From assembly GCF_031143425.1 (NCBI RefSeq), contig NC_090445.1:817486317-817550316 (forward strand): 64,000 nucleotides of DNA. The letters run 5' to 3'. A program made the translations under genes and the position numbers. Source of the DNA: Pleurodeles waltl. Taxonomy: Eukaryota; Chordata; Amphibia; Caudata; Salamandridae. The notes beneath the pieces are model-generated. The model was not told the origin of the DNA. It did no database searches and worked only from the letters and a program-made list of their open reading frames with translations. This document shows positions 24,101-35,929 of the stretch, in pieces (position 1 is the first letter of the stretch; the number at the start of each line of letters is the position of its first letter).

Positions 24101-25036
24101 TAATGCGAGGAGAGTGGAGTCCCGGGAGGGCAATTTCTTCTGTATCAAACACTGACACATTCTACACTGGAACATTGGCACACAGTGAATGTGGAACCAG
24201 AGACACATACAATTTTCCATCTCTTACTGACCATGGGAGGGGGATACCCACCTCATCACCAGACTTTATAGAGCTCATAACGAGGGCACAATGGAATCCT
24301 TACAGGGCCTGATGGCGAAGTGGGAGAGGACGCTGGGCAGAGACATGACTGACATGGAGTGACAGAGAGCACTGGCATACCCTTGTAGAATAACGCAGAA
24401 TACACGTCTTCAATATATCCAGGACAATTATGTACATAGTACGTATCTCACCACGCATAGGCTTTGGGTAACATACGGGGCGACCCCAGGGCGTGCCCCA
24501 GTTGCGGGGCAGTGGACTCGGACTTGGATCGTATGTTATGGCATTGCCCAGAGATACGGCGGTGCTGGCGAAATGTCTTAGATGACGTGGGGGGGAACGT
24601 TGGACATGAGTATGGAGTTAGACCCCTCTTTCTTTTTGCTAGGTCTGAGCTCCAGGCCAGCCTCCAAGAAAGTTGGCAGTAGGTTTCTGGACCTGGCACT
24701 GGTGCTATTTAAGCGCCGGATCACCATGAACTGGAAGTCCCCTAGGAACCCCTCCAAAGTGGACTGGAGACATGACGTATCGGCCTGGGCGCGGACTGGG
24801 CTACATGCATTTACGGTGCGAAGAGGCCCGGGGAGTCCGTTTGCACCCAATTGCCCCACTGTGGGCTGAAACCCTGGAGGCTTGGGAGGAGCGGACATTA
24901 GAAGTGGGTATTAACCCAAGGACTGGGGGGGAAGGCACGGACGTAGCTCATACGGCCCCTGGCACAAGCGGAGAGTAGAGTCGTACTATGATGCATGGGA
25001 GATGGCGGGGAAAACCCCTGGCATCGGTACCAAATG
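21140..25036 (+). pseudogene. L1 ORF2 (endonuclease/RT), fragmented
   Basis: The endonuclease shows LLKETHL at about 21,265, YAPN near 21,490, SGDFN at 21,564-21,578 and SDHSPL near 21,834. The RT shows the PMEFYK block near 22,575, a frameshift at about 22,820, LSVDIEMAFD near 22,938, FRGTRQGCPLAPL near 23,105, and the catalytic motif as NADN (codons 23,242-23,253), with Asn for the second Asp. The C-terminal part (MLWHCPEIRRCW, about 24,532) ends near the TGA at 25,034. Multiple shifts show it is non-functional. Confidence 0.88.
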
Positions 25037-25542
25037 AGGGCCCTACAATGATGCCGTCAGGAATGCCCTGAACCTGCTCAATATTATACTGAGGCACTAG
25101 TTGGTACGCGCTGCAACCGAGCCCCTGTGGTGGGGCTGCAGGGAGGGACGGCACTGGGGGGGTCTCCTGTCCCCTGTCGGGCAAGCTGAGGGATCCTACC
25201 TGCCCTGACCCCCACGCCAGTATATTACAGTCTCATTAGCACACTGTTAGATTTTCTAGTTACTACAGATCATAGGACATAATGATGTTACCGTTACAGA
25301 TAGTGAAATCCTCTGGACTGAAAAGAGACAGGGGTTACAATACTATAGGACGGAGAACTAACACGTTGTGTACACTACACCTGCTAACATTACGACCGGT
25401 TAACTGTCCTATATACTCACTGTTTATGCTCTTGATACGAATGTGCCACACTGTTTGTGATCTTTAACATGATATGTTAATCCTATTGGGATACCATACG
25501 TCAAAAAAAGTCAATAAACACAGTTTGAAAAAAGAAAAAAAA

Positions 25543-25555
25543 AACATAATGTAAC
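25543..25555. repeat. Target-site duplication of plus-strand L1, 3' copy
   Basis: AACATAATGTAAC directly after the A-rich tail. It pairs with 19,059-19,071. Confidence 0.85.
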
Positions 25556-26905
25556 ATCAGTGTAGGTATTTTCTATATTGTTTCAGTTTACTTAGTGCTA
25601 TTGAGAAGCTTCCAATCTATATATCAAATAATAAAGCTCTTTGAAGTAGATATTTTAATAAATATATATATATTTTTGGTGGTAATGGTACCACCTCTGT
25701 GGTTATGGTTAAATTACTTTGTCCACACGGAAAGGCTATAGTTACCTTTATGGTGGCTATATTGTTCTCAGTCCATACGCTCTTGACCGTTATCAAAAGC
25801 AAACTAGTGAAGGGACTGGAGATAGCTTTTATAGACCTTAAGTAAAGAGCTTTTGCATTCCAGTCCTCACATGCATGTGTACATCATGTGAGGTACAACC
25901 CCATCCCAGTGCCTATGTTTGTTCCCATTGCTTTCTTTAATTTAAAAAATATGCCAATTATTATGTTTGGGAAAGAGTATACAGACTAAGAGAAACATAT
26001 ACCCTGATTCTTTATCATTATTAACTTTTAAGAGGATCCCACTTTGAGAAAAAGAGATGAAAGAGGAAAAAGAAGACCTTGTCAGCTTAGGCATAGGTGG
26101 ATCAGTTGTGGGGAACCACCTAGCCAAACTTTGTGTCACACCAGGAGGAGTTCTCATGAAACAAATTAAAGCAGAATACACATGGATAAGCCTATACAAA
26201 TTGTGTGTGAATATCACCAATGTGACATAACATGTTGGTGTACACCCAACTGATGGAAGCTGGACTGTAAGCACAGTGTAGCACTGGGTAAGGTAAGGGA
26301 AAGTGTAACGAAAGCAAGAAGAACTATCTTGTTTTTCATTTGGGTCTCGAAAATACTTTTGGAATGAAAGAGATGTGCATTTTAATTTTAATACCATCAG
26401 CCATCCACTCAATTATTTCTAGTATCTTTTCAAGGTATTTCCAATAACTTTGGCTTTATTAGCTGTCATTCTGCTGTTACTATTTTTTATGCGCAATGGC
26501 TGTCCCGCCGCAACAAGGAGAAATGAAAGCGCTTCCATCAGCGCAGCTGTGTTGTGACCGCATGATGCAGTATTTTGGAGCAACACTCCTGGAGCAATTG
26601 GAGTGTGACTGGTCTCTGTCATTCAGACCGGTTTTACATTGTGTGCAGCCCGTGTTTCGCTGCCTCTGGTGCTCTTTCGAACACGCACTGGAAGTCTGTC
26701 TTTCTCTCAATTGGAACTTTTCAAAAATAACATTGCCATTTGAAATCGGGTTTTTTATGCCACATGTTCATATTTTAAATTGTCCTTCTACCTGCTCAGA
26801 TGTCCATTCGACTTGTCATAATTGACATTGCTTTTACATATATATCTTAGGTTGAGCTTTTAGTAGCAATTCTATATGTCCTTTGACTTTGAACCACCTT
26901 CAACC
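25556..26905. other. Intronic DNA, nothing recognised
   Basis: AT-rich intron with a short TA microsatellite at about 25,660-25,675. The stretch 26,480-26,830 has higher GC and two opposing frames of 76-109 codons but no recognised motif. It may be internal sequence of the LTR element whose 3' LTR appears to follow. Confidence 0.4.
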
Positions 26906-26918
26906 GACAAGAGAAGGG

Positions 26919-27910
26919 TGTTGTGTAGCCATTTTAGCTATAGCTCCATGCACGTTATTTTAACACACTAGGCCAAGCCGCTGTGAACCTTAACCTAGAT
27001 ATATTTTATTCGGCTTCATTTTATTATTGTTACAATAGCCACTTTTACGGTCTTGTTTTATTTTCTGTTTATCTAACTGTTTTGCCTAGGCCAGCACTCT
27101 GTTCTCAAACAAAACATTCTTGCTCACTCTGTGCTTCTTCCAAGGCTACAGCACAGTACATTGCTGGTGAACGTGGTAGACGTTTAGTCTCCAAAATTCA
27201 TAGAAAACACACATCCTTACGTAGGGACATTTTCTCAGAACATCAGCTGTGTTGTTATAAAAACACTTCCTTGTCCCTTTCACGTTAGAGGGAGATTCCA
27301 GCCAGAGAACCACGACTGCATGCTGATTGCCAAATGCTTCGCTACAGATGCTTTCGCAGATCGCAGGCCTTTGCTCAGGTATGGGGGATGATGTCTTCCC
27401 AGGGGAACCCGAAGGGCAGAATTAGAGCTTAACATGCTGTGCTCTATCATAGTCTAGGTAGGAGTTAGTCTATTGACCGTAGTGACAATATGATAGAGTT
27501 ATTTTTATGCTTCACTCTCCTGGTCACAATTTTAATACTGCCATGCTGTGTCGTCCTGGTTTTTGCTGCTCCCGCTTTGCTATCTAAGATGCAGTTGTTT
27601 TATTAAAGTCATTATTAAAACCTATACCTCCGCTGTTTGTCATTTATATATGAGACTAAGGTAACTGAGAGAAATGGATGAGACCTGAGTGACCACAGCT
27701 TCCCTGAGAAACCAAGTATGTCATGCGCTCGGCTGCCCAGTCATCCCTATCCTTGGGTAGAGATGAGGCACTGCTAGTTAGCCGGAGCAAAACCCGGATT
27801 GGAGCGACAGGTGTCACCCGCAGTGGGTTAGACTTAGTCTCCCACACCGTGGGTGATTCTGCCGCTCAAAATCCAGTAGTCTCATTAGAATAATAAAAGC
27901 CTACACGACA
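26919..27910 (+). mobile_element. Probable LTR (992 bp), possibly a 3' LTR
   Basis: It begins TGTTGTGTAG and ends CTACACGACA. These ends are inverted complements at 9 of 10 bases and carry the TG...CA of LTRs. The 10 bases before it (AGAGAAGGG preceded by CA) look like a polypurine tract, which would make this a 3' LTR on the plus strand. A promoter-like AT-rich stretch and a TATTAAA-rich 3' part fit an LTR. The flanks (AAGGG and CCACT) do not match, so no target duplication supports a solo LTR. Confidence 0.6.
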
Positions 27911-28700
27911 CCACTCTATCTTTTTGAAAAGTTGTGAATGGCTCTAAGCCGCAAAGGGCCTGAAGCTCCTTATGTATCTGGCCAATGTCAAGGCCACTAA
28001 GAAAGCTGGCTTCCAAGTTAAGCAATTACAATGGCTCAAGGGGCGTATGCATCAGCCAAATGAAAACCATATTTAGGTCATGGAAGGTGGCAAGGTGCTG
28101 TACCAAACAAATGTTGTTCAACAGGCCCCTCACATGTTTTAGGTCTTCCAAGTGTCCTCTTACACTCATGTCTGCCAGGAGAAGGACATTACAACATCTA
28201 CTGAACATATGAGTGGATTGATGTTCCTTTCAAATGCCCAGTGGCAGAACTCAAAGAATATGCTCTTGTAGTGGATTTTAGAGAACTATTTCCTGGCAGG
28301 CATTAAAATTTTCAAATTATGCGAGGAGAGGCCCAGAAGTTGAAAGGTCAACTCCTCTGGAAAAATGCATTCAATCTGAATGATGCAATTGAAGGGAGCT
28401 GACCGCTCCCTCTCTTTAGTCTAGACAACATGGCCATGATTATTCTGATGAAAGAGGAGCAGATGCAAGTAATAGACCAAGCAGGTGGTACCAGAATGAC
28501 AGTGCACTAAGGGTTGTCCTCCATCTTTTGGAGAGCTACAGAAATGATGTATCACAATACCCCCATCCAGACTTTTATCAGACCAACTCCTTCAAGAGCC
28601 AAGCCTTCAACAGCTGCAGTTTTGGGGAGTTGTAAAGGTGTTTATGTTAGGTCAAATCAAAGCTCTGAAGATGGGGTCACAGATTTCTCAGAAAACATCT
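27911..28700 (-). mobile_element. DIRS remnant, tyrosine-recombinase region
   Basis: The minus-strand frame at 28,208-28,026 reads LNMVFIWLMHTPLEPLQ. It aligns with LNLVLTFLMCAPFEPLH in the recombinase of the DIRS element at 3,935-4,357, and the following text (ASFLVALTLAR) aligns with its AFLVAITSARR. The catalytic arginine of TSARR reads differently here. Sequence up to about 28,700 continues to resemble the region between RNase H and recombinase. The copy is older than the one at 3-7 kb. Confidence 0.65.
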
Positions 28701-30280
28701 AATTAATCTAACAATCATCCTGTTCAGACTGTCTGCTGTAGTGTTTTAATTTCTCTGAATTTTTATTTGCTATTTTGTAAACTAAAAATATTGGAACATG
28801 CTGTTTTCTACTGCTATAAAAATCATCCATATTGCACATTAAATCCAGAAAAATGTACAGAAATCCTTAGGCACTACATCTCTGCTTGGCCGTCCTCCTA
28901 GATAGAACTTCATGCTTTGCTTATCAATTTACTCAGGTAGACCCACTATGAATCTATTATTTCTTCTTGATCACCCCTTAGCATCTTTTTGGTCATTTTT
29001 TAGAAACTACACTGGTCCAATTAAATCAGCTGTGTGTGCTGAGGAGTTGGTGTTAATTACTAGTTGCAGACAGAAAAGACAGTCGACTAGGGGAGTGTGA
29101 AGCAGACCCTAAAATGTCATGGCTGGGATTATGGACTGGCAAACTGGGATGAGTTTGGAATGCTTTTGCCCCAGCTGATCCCAGTGCATCACCAAGTGCA
29201 AATGTAGGGAAGGCATTCATGGCAGTGCATGAGGTAACACTCCAATGCAGGACACCTGTAGCTCCAGACATCTCTGGAATCACCCAGCTTGCACGGTTTG
29301 ATAGTCAGAAAATGGAGTACTGCTTTGCCGAAAACCATAACCCTCTTAAAATAGTGAAGACCAGGACTGGAATACAATATTGCCCTGTGAACTGAATCCT
29401 TCAAGAGAAAACAGAATGGATTTGGGGCACTCTCTCAAGAATCCAACCATGTAAAGGGTCTACAAAGTCAGAACTATACCTCTCTTCAAACAACACTAGT
29501 TTGGTACAGCTGTTTTTCCCATTAAAATAATTGCCACATCCTACCTCTAGGCTTAATGAGGGCCTATAGGAAGTGTGCAGTAAAGTGCTGTGGCTAAGGG
29601 CAACAGCCACTCCTAAATATTCAAATGTACTGAGTCAGTGGTGTAAGGGCACATTAGGAGGATGAGAGGACAAGTAACAGCTACTTGCGCCTGGCAGCAT
29701 CTGTGAAGTCATTCTTAAAACAGTTGTCCTCCTAATCTTATCCTCAAATATAGACATACTTGCAAACTATCCTGATAGGGGTCATATACTTGGTTCATGC
29801 TTTCATTGAATTTGGATTGTAGGCCAGCAGCAGAAGCCAATGCCTTTGTTGTAAGCCTTTTGTTTCTCTCGGCAGAGGGTGCTAATAGATGTTGTCGGAA
29901 CTTCATTATTAGTCATAAACACTGGCTTTCTCTGCCTAGAGTAGACATCGGAAAAACAGAGCCAGAACCTTAGTTTCACATTTCTTAGTTTTAGGAATAA
30001 TACACTAGCTTCAGACGGCTTTCCTAAATGTATCACCAACTCTGACAACCAGTGACTCCACCCTATGTCTGACTGAGGGCAGATCCATGCACATAGGAAA
30101 ACTGATATTTAGCCCATTGCGCAACACCATAGCTGTGCTTTAGTGTGATTGTCTGCAAAGTGCACGGTATAAGCCAGGGGTGTCAACATGTCAGGGATAT
30201 CGCCCCTTTCCTGTCTCTCTTCTAAAATGTTTATATTCAATTCTGAGCATCTCTTCCTATGATACTAAAACAAAAACGGT
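28701..30280. other. Intronic DNA, possibly more of the DIRS remnant
   Basis: No firm call. A minus-strand frame at 29,906-29,715 (MKFRQHLLAPSAERNKRL) is gag-like in composition, and its position upstream of the recombinase remnant fits DIRS order. I could not match it to the gag region of the copy at 6.4-6.8 kb. The rest has only short frames. Confidence 0.3.
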
Positions 30281-30449
30281 GGGCCTTATTAGGAGTTTGG
30301 AGCTGTAACACTCAGTCACAAATGTGACAGACGGCCCATTCCCCACATCATAAATGCATTACAGCCTATGGCACTTGTGATCTGGTAGACAGGATTATCT
30401 GTCATATTTTGACGGAGTATCCCATTAGCCATACTCCAAATAAAGTCCT
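30281..30449. mobile_element. Foldback MITE, decayed
   Basis: The start (GGGCCTTATTAGGAGTTTGG) and the reverse complement of the end (near 30,429-30,449) agree at about 15 of 20 positions. Inner arms with CACAAATGTGACAGA and TCTGTCATATTTTGACGGAG extend the palindrome, so most of the 169 bp can fold on itself. The copy at 61,335-61,501 belongs to the same family. Confidence 0.6.
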
Positions 30450-33401
30450 ACAACTTTACAATATAATATTTAATGGTCTGCCCCACGACAGCAGGTCTGT
30501 TAAAATGCTCACCACCCAAAACACTTATTACAACCCATATAGGGATCGATGTACAAAGCATTTTTACAGTCGAAATGGCTGTGATTCTCAAAATCATAGG
30601 CTTTGCAACTGCAAAAAAGCAATCACAAATGACATACTATGAGTCAAAAATGATTTCCAACCTGCAATATGCCTTTCTTTGGAAATGATTGAGAATCAGA
30701 AGTGGGGGGGCTCTCCCCTCCTCCTTCTACATCACGATGCTATGCATCAGTGGTGTTCGATGAAACTGCTACCGTAAACCATTGGTGGAATACTGATCTT
30801 TCAAAGCCGGTGGTACTGGGTCACAAAGTCGAAGCTGCCCTTGACGCAAAGGTCTCACTTGGTGAGTGCCCACTGCAGGCATCAGTACGAACATTCAACA
30901 GACACAACAACTGTCCACGTAGCACTCCCGCCCTTGCTCGTGCCAGCCATATGCTGGGAGTCACAAACTGACTCTTGCCTCATAAAATATTAAAGAAGCA
31001 GGTGCTTTTACATTTGTTTGAGACAGGCATTTTTGCGATGCAACTGATTATTATACCAGTCACAGCACAAAATGAAGCCGGGTTCGCACAACAGACGGTT
31101 TGCAGAAAACATGGTGTGTTTGCAAACCCTTCTTAGTAAAGTGGGCACTAGATTCTGATGAACGTTGGTGTTGCAAATAGGTATTGTAATCAACTAGTTA
31201 AGCGTATGTACATTATACACTTGCAACCTGTAAAAATATGTATTTCTGTAAATGAAGTATGAGCAAGGGAATGCTTAAAATGGCAATGCTGTACCAAGTT
31301 TTATTCTTCACACTCGGTCCAGCAGTACCCAGCAGAATTACATTCGGTCTGGTAAAAATGTTAGGAATAGAGCACAATAGGAAAGTTACCTCTAGGGTGA
31401 TTCGCCACTCCTAGCCACATGCTCTCAAAGTATTGACCGGTGGATGCCCAGAGCTGAAACACACTCTATTGTTGTTAAAAATTTAATGGAAAGCCAGACC
31501 ATGCACTAGACGTATACATAATACACAGAAAAACCTTCCCCATTCAGGGGTATTCCTTAAATAAATACTGAGTGTGTGCATGATATGGCCAATTGAAGCG
31601 TGGTAGTGTGCTAATTGTAGACAGCATACAGACTAGTAGTATGAGTCACCGCAAATGTAATTCTATGCTACTCCGACGTTCTAGGACTCCCTGATGCTCC
31701 CTGGTTCGCTGCTGTGGCGAGGCATAAGGGCACCGACACTAGAGCAAGAAGGTGTGAATGCATCACAAGGTGTAGGCCCAAGCAAACAGATCCTGCTGGA
31801 CCTCCTCGATAAACTTTGTCACTCAGGAGACTCTACCACATAATGCCTGCAGAAAATAGCCACCATATATATATTTTTTGGGCAGCAACATACCTGAATA
31901 TAGAAGTCCTTAATTAAAGCTGGTTGGCTTGGCCACCAAATACCTGGGACACAGAAAGCATGTGCTCAGCTGGTCTGGGACAGCTGGCAGTTGCAATTTA
32001 GAGTTCCCCACCTGTTGAAAGGGACATTTTCACCAACAGCACATTTTTTTCTACAGACGAGAGCACTTTCAGTAAAACTACAAATTGCCAACCAGCCCGA
32101 CATGACAATTCAATCTGGGTGGCACTTTTGTCATTTTAAAAACACAAAGCCACTAAACAAGAAGCATTTAAAAAGGGAAGATACTTCAACCAGAACTGGC
32201 GAGTATGTTTCCAACAACTGAGTTAGTTGTAGTTCCAACTTCAGCAACACAGTGCTTCCTCAAATCAAAGTATGTCTGGGAAACCAAACCCTGGGTGAAA
32301 GGTTAATTTGGCAATTTTTAGAGGATGGTTCATCACGGCTCAGCTGTAAATGAACACCAAAGACCTGGTTCTAGCTAAGTAGACCTGCAAACTCACATGG
32401 TGTATCATGCGTCACTTAATATCGGCTCCTCACCAGGTAGCAGTGTGAAAGGAGACGATACAATGGAATGGAAAGCGAGCTGAAAACTACTGCATAGACT
32501 GGATTTCCAGGTTTGAATAGATGAGATCCTAGAAGGGGTGTGAAAAGACTCCAGGACGTCGGCATCAGCCTTAGCAAGCATTTTTTCTTTCTTTTTTGGA
32601 AGCAGGTTTTGGTGGGGGATGGTGGTCGAAGTGCCTCTTAGGTGGTTCTCAGCATGAGGCCCACCCCCACCTCACACAGTGAAATAGTTTTTTCAAGTTT
32701 TCAGGTCTATGTCTATAAGCCATTTACGATCTGCACTAGTGGGTAGACAAAAGGAAACTGGCAAGGTGGAGCACTCCAGGGGAGGATGAAGCTTGTCTGC
32801 ATATGATGTATGCCTCTATGCCTGGGAAGGGACCACTGAAACAGTACTGAACAGTTATAGGAGTTGATATCTGTCCCACATGGTGACAATAGAAGAAAGC
32901 TAGGAAGGGCAAATCACAATAGTTTATGCCACACCTTCAGTGTTATTCACAAAGATACATTACTTTTGTGAGTAAAAGACACACGTATGTTTACACTTTT
33001 GATTAACCTTATTACTTATGGCTATTCACAAAAATCTGAGTGTGAAGTTACTCAAAAGGGTAGACTTACATGTCTCGCCCTGCCCATGAACAAGGGGATG
33101 AAGCCTAACTTACGAGTGCAAGCTACTACTAAAAAAAAAAAAAAAAAAAAACAGAACACCACCTAGCACCACACATAGCTAGCTCCTGATACTTGATTTA
33201 ATTTAACATTATTTTTCTAGGCGGTTTTATTTTAAGTCCCTAAATCCATTATTTTCTATGAAAGAGGGTTCCAATAGCAGTGGTTGGGCATGAGTGGTGC
33301 TAGACTTACTCCAACTCTGAGCTGGAGTATGTTACAATTGTTTTGGGACCTCTTTGGCTGTACCAAAATAGAATTTTAGTTCCGGAAAGGATATAAAGAT
33401 T
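30450..33401. other. Intronic DNA with a poly(A) tract
   Basis: No gene recognised. The 30,540-31,250 stretch has several AAGC/TTGC-rich complementary pieces suggesting an unbounded non-autonomous transposon. A run of about 20 A occurs near 33,130-33,150 and could be the tail of an old retroposon, but I found no flanking duplication. Remaining frames of 60-90 codons lack motifs. Confidence 0.4.
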
Positions 33402-33618
33402 GGGCCTGATTCACAATGTAAATTTACACTTTTCTGCAAGTTTATAATTGTTTGCTATTCACAAAGAGAATTTACGAGTAGTAGCTTTATGAGTGCGGAG
33501 TCCCCGCAAATAAAAAGATTGGGCAGTCCTAACATGTTATGTGTGGCGGCTCCGCACTCGTAAGGATACAACCCGTAAACGTACACCAAGTGTGAGTTTA
33601 CCTTTGTGAATCAAGCCC
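33402..33618. mobile_element. MITE with about 30-bp terminal inverted repeats
   Basis: The element begins GGGCCTGATTCACAATGTAA and ends with the complementary TTACCTTTGTGAATCAAGCCC. The inverted repeats extend through a TTACAC-like stretch. Subterminal GTGCGGAGTCCCC and GGCGGCTCCGCAC are also complementary. No coding capacity. The target duplication is unclear. Confidence 0.7.
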
Positions 33619-34023
33619 TTACTCTATTGTGGGTGGGTTGATGACCTAAACCCCTTCCTTGCCCTCCCTAAATCACTCCTTACTTCCTCCACTTCCCTTA
33701 AGTTTTTTCATAAGCATTCCGTATTTTCAAGCCACTTCCCCTGTCGCTCCCATGTTTACCACCAAAAAACATACCTATGTGTGAGGAGACTCTGCAGCCA
33801 GGTTGAGATCTCTGAAAATATATGTATAGGAGAGGCGGCGGTGTAAACTTTGCATGGAGTTTTGTGAATAACATTTTTAGTACCTGTTTCAATACAACAA
33901 AACCTACTACAAAATGTTTACAAAATGCATTTTGTGAGTGGTCCCCCTGTTTACAGGACTACACAGGCTCAGGTGAACAGCCAGGCTACCACGCTAACGA
34001 CCGGGATATTCTGAACACTGTAC
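33619..34023. other. Intronic DNA, nothing recognised
   Basis: Short intron segment between the MITE and the exon at 34,024-34,185. Confidence 0.5.
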
Positions 34024-34185
34024 CTCAGCTTCAATTAGATTTTTGCTGTAGAGGTTCCGGTCTGATCTCACGGCTTCGTACAGGTTCTGCTGTTGCTTTA
34101 ATTTCGTCTCTGCCTCTGCTATCTTCTTCTTGTGGTCGAAGATCTGCATCTCCCGCACTTTAATATCCTCCATGTGCTGCAGGAC
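34024..34185 (-). CDS. CFAP58: CFAP58 exon
   Basis: This 162-bp exon encodes 54 codons, phase 0 at both ends, from VLQHMEDIKVREMQIFDHKK to SKNLIEAE. The acceptor is CTTTTTCAG with a polypyrimidine tract and the donor is GTACAG. KLKQQQNLYEAVRSDRNLYS is the signature CFAP58 motif and is intact here. The following intron is about 16 kb, the largest in the window, and contains a full-length L1, an LTR and a DIRS remnant. Confidence 0.95.
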
Positions 34186-35737
34186 CTGAAAAAGAAGGTA
34201 GGAAATGAACAAGATATAACTGAATACTGAGATGAACAAAATAACTTCGACGCCATCTTATCAGGAGGCTGCATATATTTGTAACCTGAACATTTATTTT
34301 AAATTAAACATTCTCAGACTAGTAAAGATCTGGCCTACTGTTCTTCTCAAAATATAGGTCACATGTTCCCGTGCCAAAGGCTTTAATATATGCTATGTAA
34401 GGAAAGACAATGTTTGAAATTCGAGGAGCTGGAGTGCTTCTCTTGAAATATTAAATCCTGAGTTCAACAGGGCGGAAGTGATGAAGTGAGTTGTGTCTTA
34501 GATCAATGTGATTTCAGAAGGCAGTGGACATGCCTCGCGACGTGCGAGATGTGATTAGAGAGCTGAGTTAAATGAGAGGACAAGTTGCCCTTTCTGTGAA
34601 CTCGAAATCCATCTTGAACCCGAAACTTAATAATTTGTTAATGGTACATGTTGTACACTTCACTTTCAATTTCCTCATTGAGCATATTAAATTATTAGTA
34701 GGTGAACCAAATTCATAAAAAATACATAATCATGTCTAATCACAGTGGTTTCAGTTCAAACGTTTTGTTCTCTGAGTTTTCACCAAAGGGCAGAAAAAAA
34801 AGTGTCAACACAATAAATACTGGAGTTTGATTCAGGAAAGCAAGGTCTTGTCAATTTCTGCAACTAGATGATCTTTAAGGGAATCTGCAAGAGGTGCAGA
34901 TTTGTCTCGCGTTTTACAAACAGACATGGACGGCACAGATGAGCGAGGAATGCTATGTTCACGGAGCACACTGAGCCCCTCGGCTGTGCATACTGGTGAG
35001 GGCGACGAGTTGGCACACGCTGGACCCAGCACGGTACCAACTGCACATTGACGTTGCCTGTAGCAAGCCCTGGAAGCTATGCTTGGACTTTAGGCAGGCT
35101 CTGCACTCACCCTCAAGTCCAGAAAGCATCTTGGACAAAGCCTTTCGTCATAAATAGTGGTGCCTGGTCAGAGGGCATGGTATTCAGACACATCCTACGC
35201 CCACCCCATGGCAATCCACAAGCCTCACATTGCCTTTTGTCGTGCACAGGAGGCTCGGAATGCAGCACTCCCCCATCCTTAGCACTGTGGCTGGCCACGT
35301 CGCACGTAGGGCGACAATAAGGGGGACAGCTTCTTAGCGTCGCTCCCCTGTTAGAGGGACAAATGGCCAGGAGGGGCCTCCGTACTTAGGGAGGGTGGTC
35401 CACCCCGTGTTTATGGCCCCTAAAGGTGTGAGGAGGGAGGAGTGAGGCCAGGAGGTCCTTTTAAGGGGTGAACTCGCAGAGCTTGGCCTCTTTTGTCCTA
35501 GCATTTATTATGTCGCATGCATGATATTGTGATAAACGCCAATTGCACACCCACTAAGGGACTAGGGGTAGCAGCGCTATGTGAATTTACTTTTATTTGT
35601 GTGCATTTTATTTAAATCAAGGATGAAACGAGACACCTAGGATCTGTTACGGGCATCCCCTATACGTTTTACATCAGCAGAAGTGTGTGTCGTCGCAGTT
35701 TGATAGAAAGGTACGTTTAAAAAGTCCACTTTTTTAC
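34186..35737. other. CFAP58 intron, nothing recognised
   Basis: A 1.55-kb intron between two exons. The portion 34,860-35,500 is GC-richer, with opposing frames of 60-90 codons and no recognised motif. No repeat boundaries seen. Confidence 0.5.
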
Positions 35738-35929
35738 CTTCTGTGTCAGATCACTAGCTTCATTGATGTATCTGTCTCTCTCCTTTTCCAGCTGGTAGAT
35801 GATGTTTCTCTGCTTTTGAGCCTCCTCTTTGAAGCTGTTGATCTCCTCTTCCAGGTTTTTCTTCGATTGCTCATGGAGCTTCACCAGGTTGAGTTGTTTC
35901 TGAGTGGCACTGGTAGCCTTTATCATATT
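35738..35929 (-). CDS. CFAP58: CFAP58 exon
   Basis: This 192-bp exon encodes 64 codons, phase 0 at both ends, from NMIKATSATQKQLNLVKLHE to RDRYINEASDLTQK. The acceptor is TTTGTAG and the donor is GTAAAA. The block with VKLHEQ, EEAQKQR and LEKERDRYIN is among the most conserved parts of CFAP58, and this exon alone would identify the gene. It is predicted to be entirely coiled coil. Only about 1.55 kb of intron separates it from the next exon. Confidence 0.95.

Larger units (their letters stand above)
19069..25542 (+). mobile_element. Full-length L1-clade LINE with TSD and poly(A)
   Basis: The element starts with GGGGCGTGGCC near 19,074, has a GC-rich 5' region, then ORF1 (19,711-20,807), ORF2 (about 21,140-25,036), and a 3' region ending AATAAACACAGTTTG plus an A-rich tail at 25,527-25,543. 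It is antisense to CFAP58 and lies within its 16-kb intron. Both ORFs are broken. Its GC-rich 5' third contrasts with the surrounding AT-rich intron. Confidence 0.92.

Noticed and set aside
33130..33150. Poly(A) run as the tail of a SINE or processed pseudogene.
   Set aside because: No matching target duplication or recognisable upstream body.
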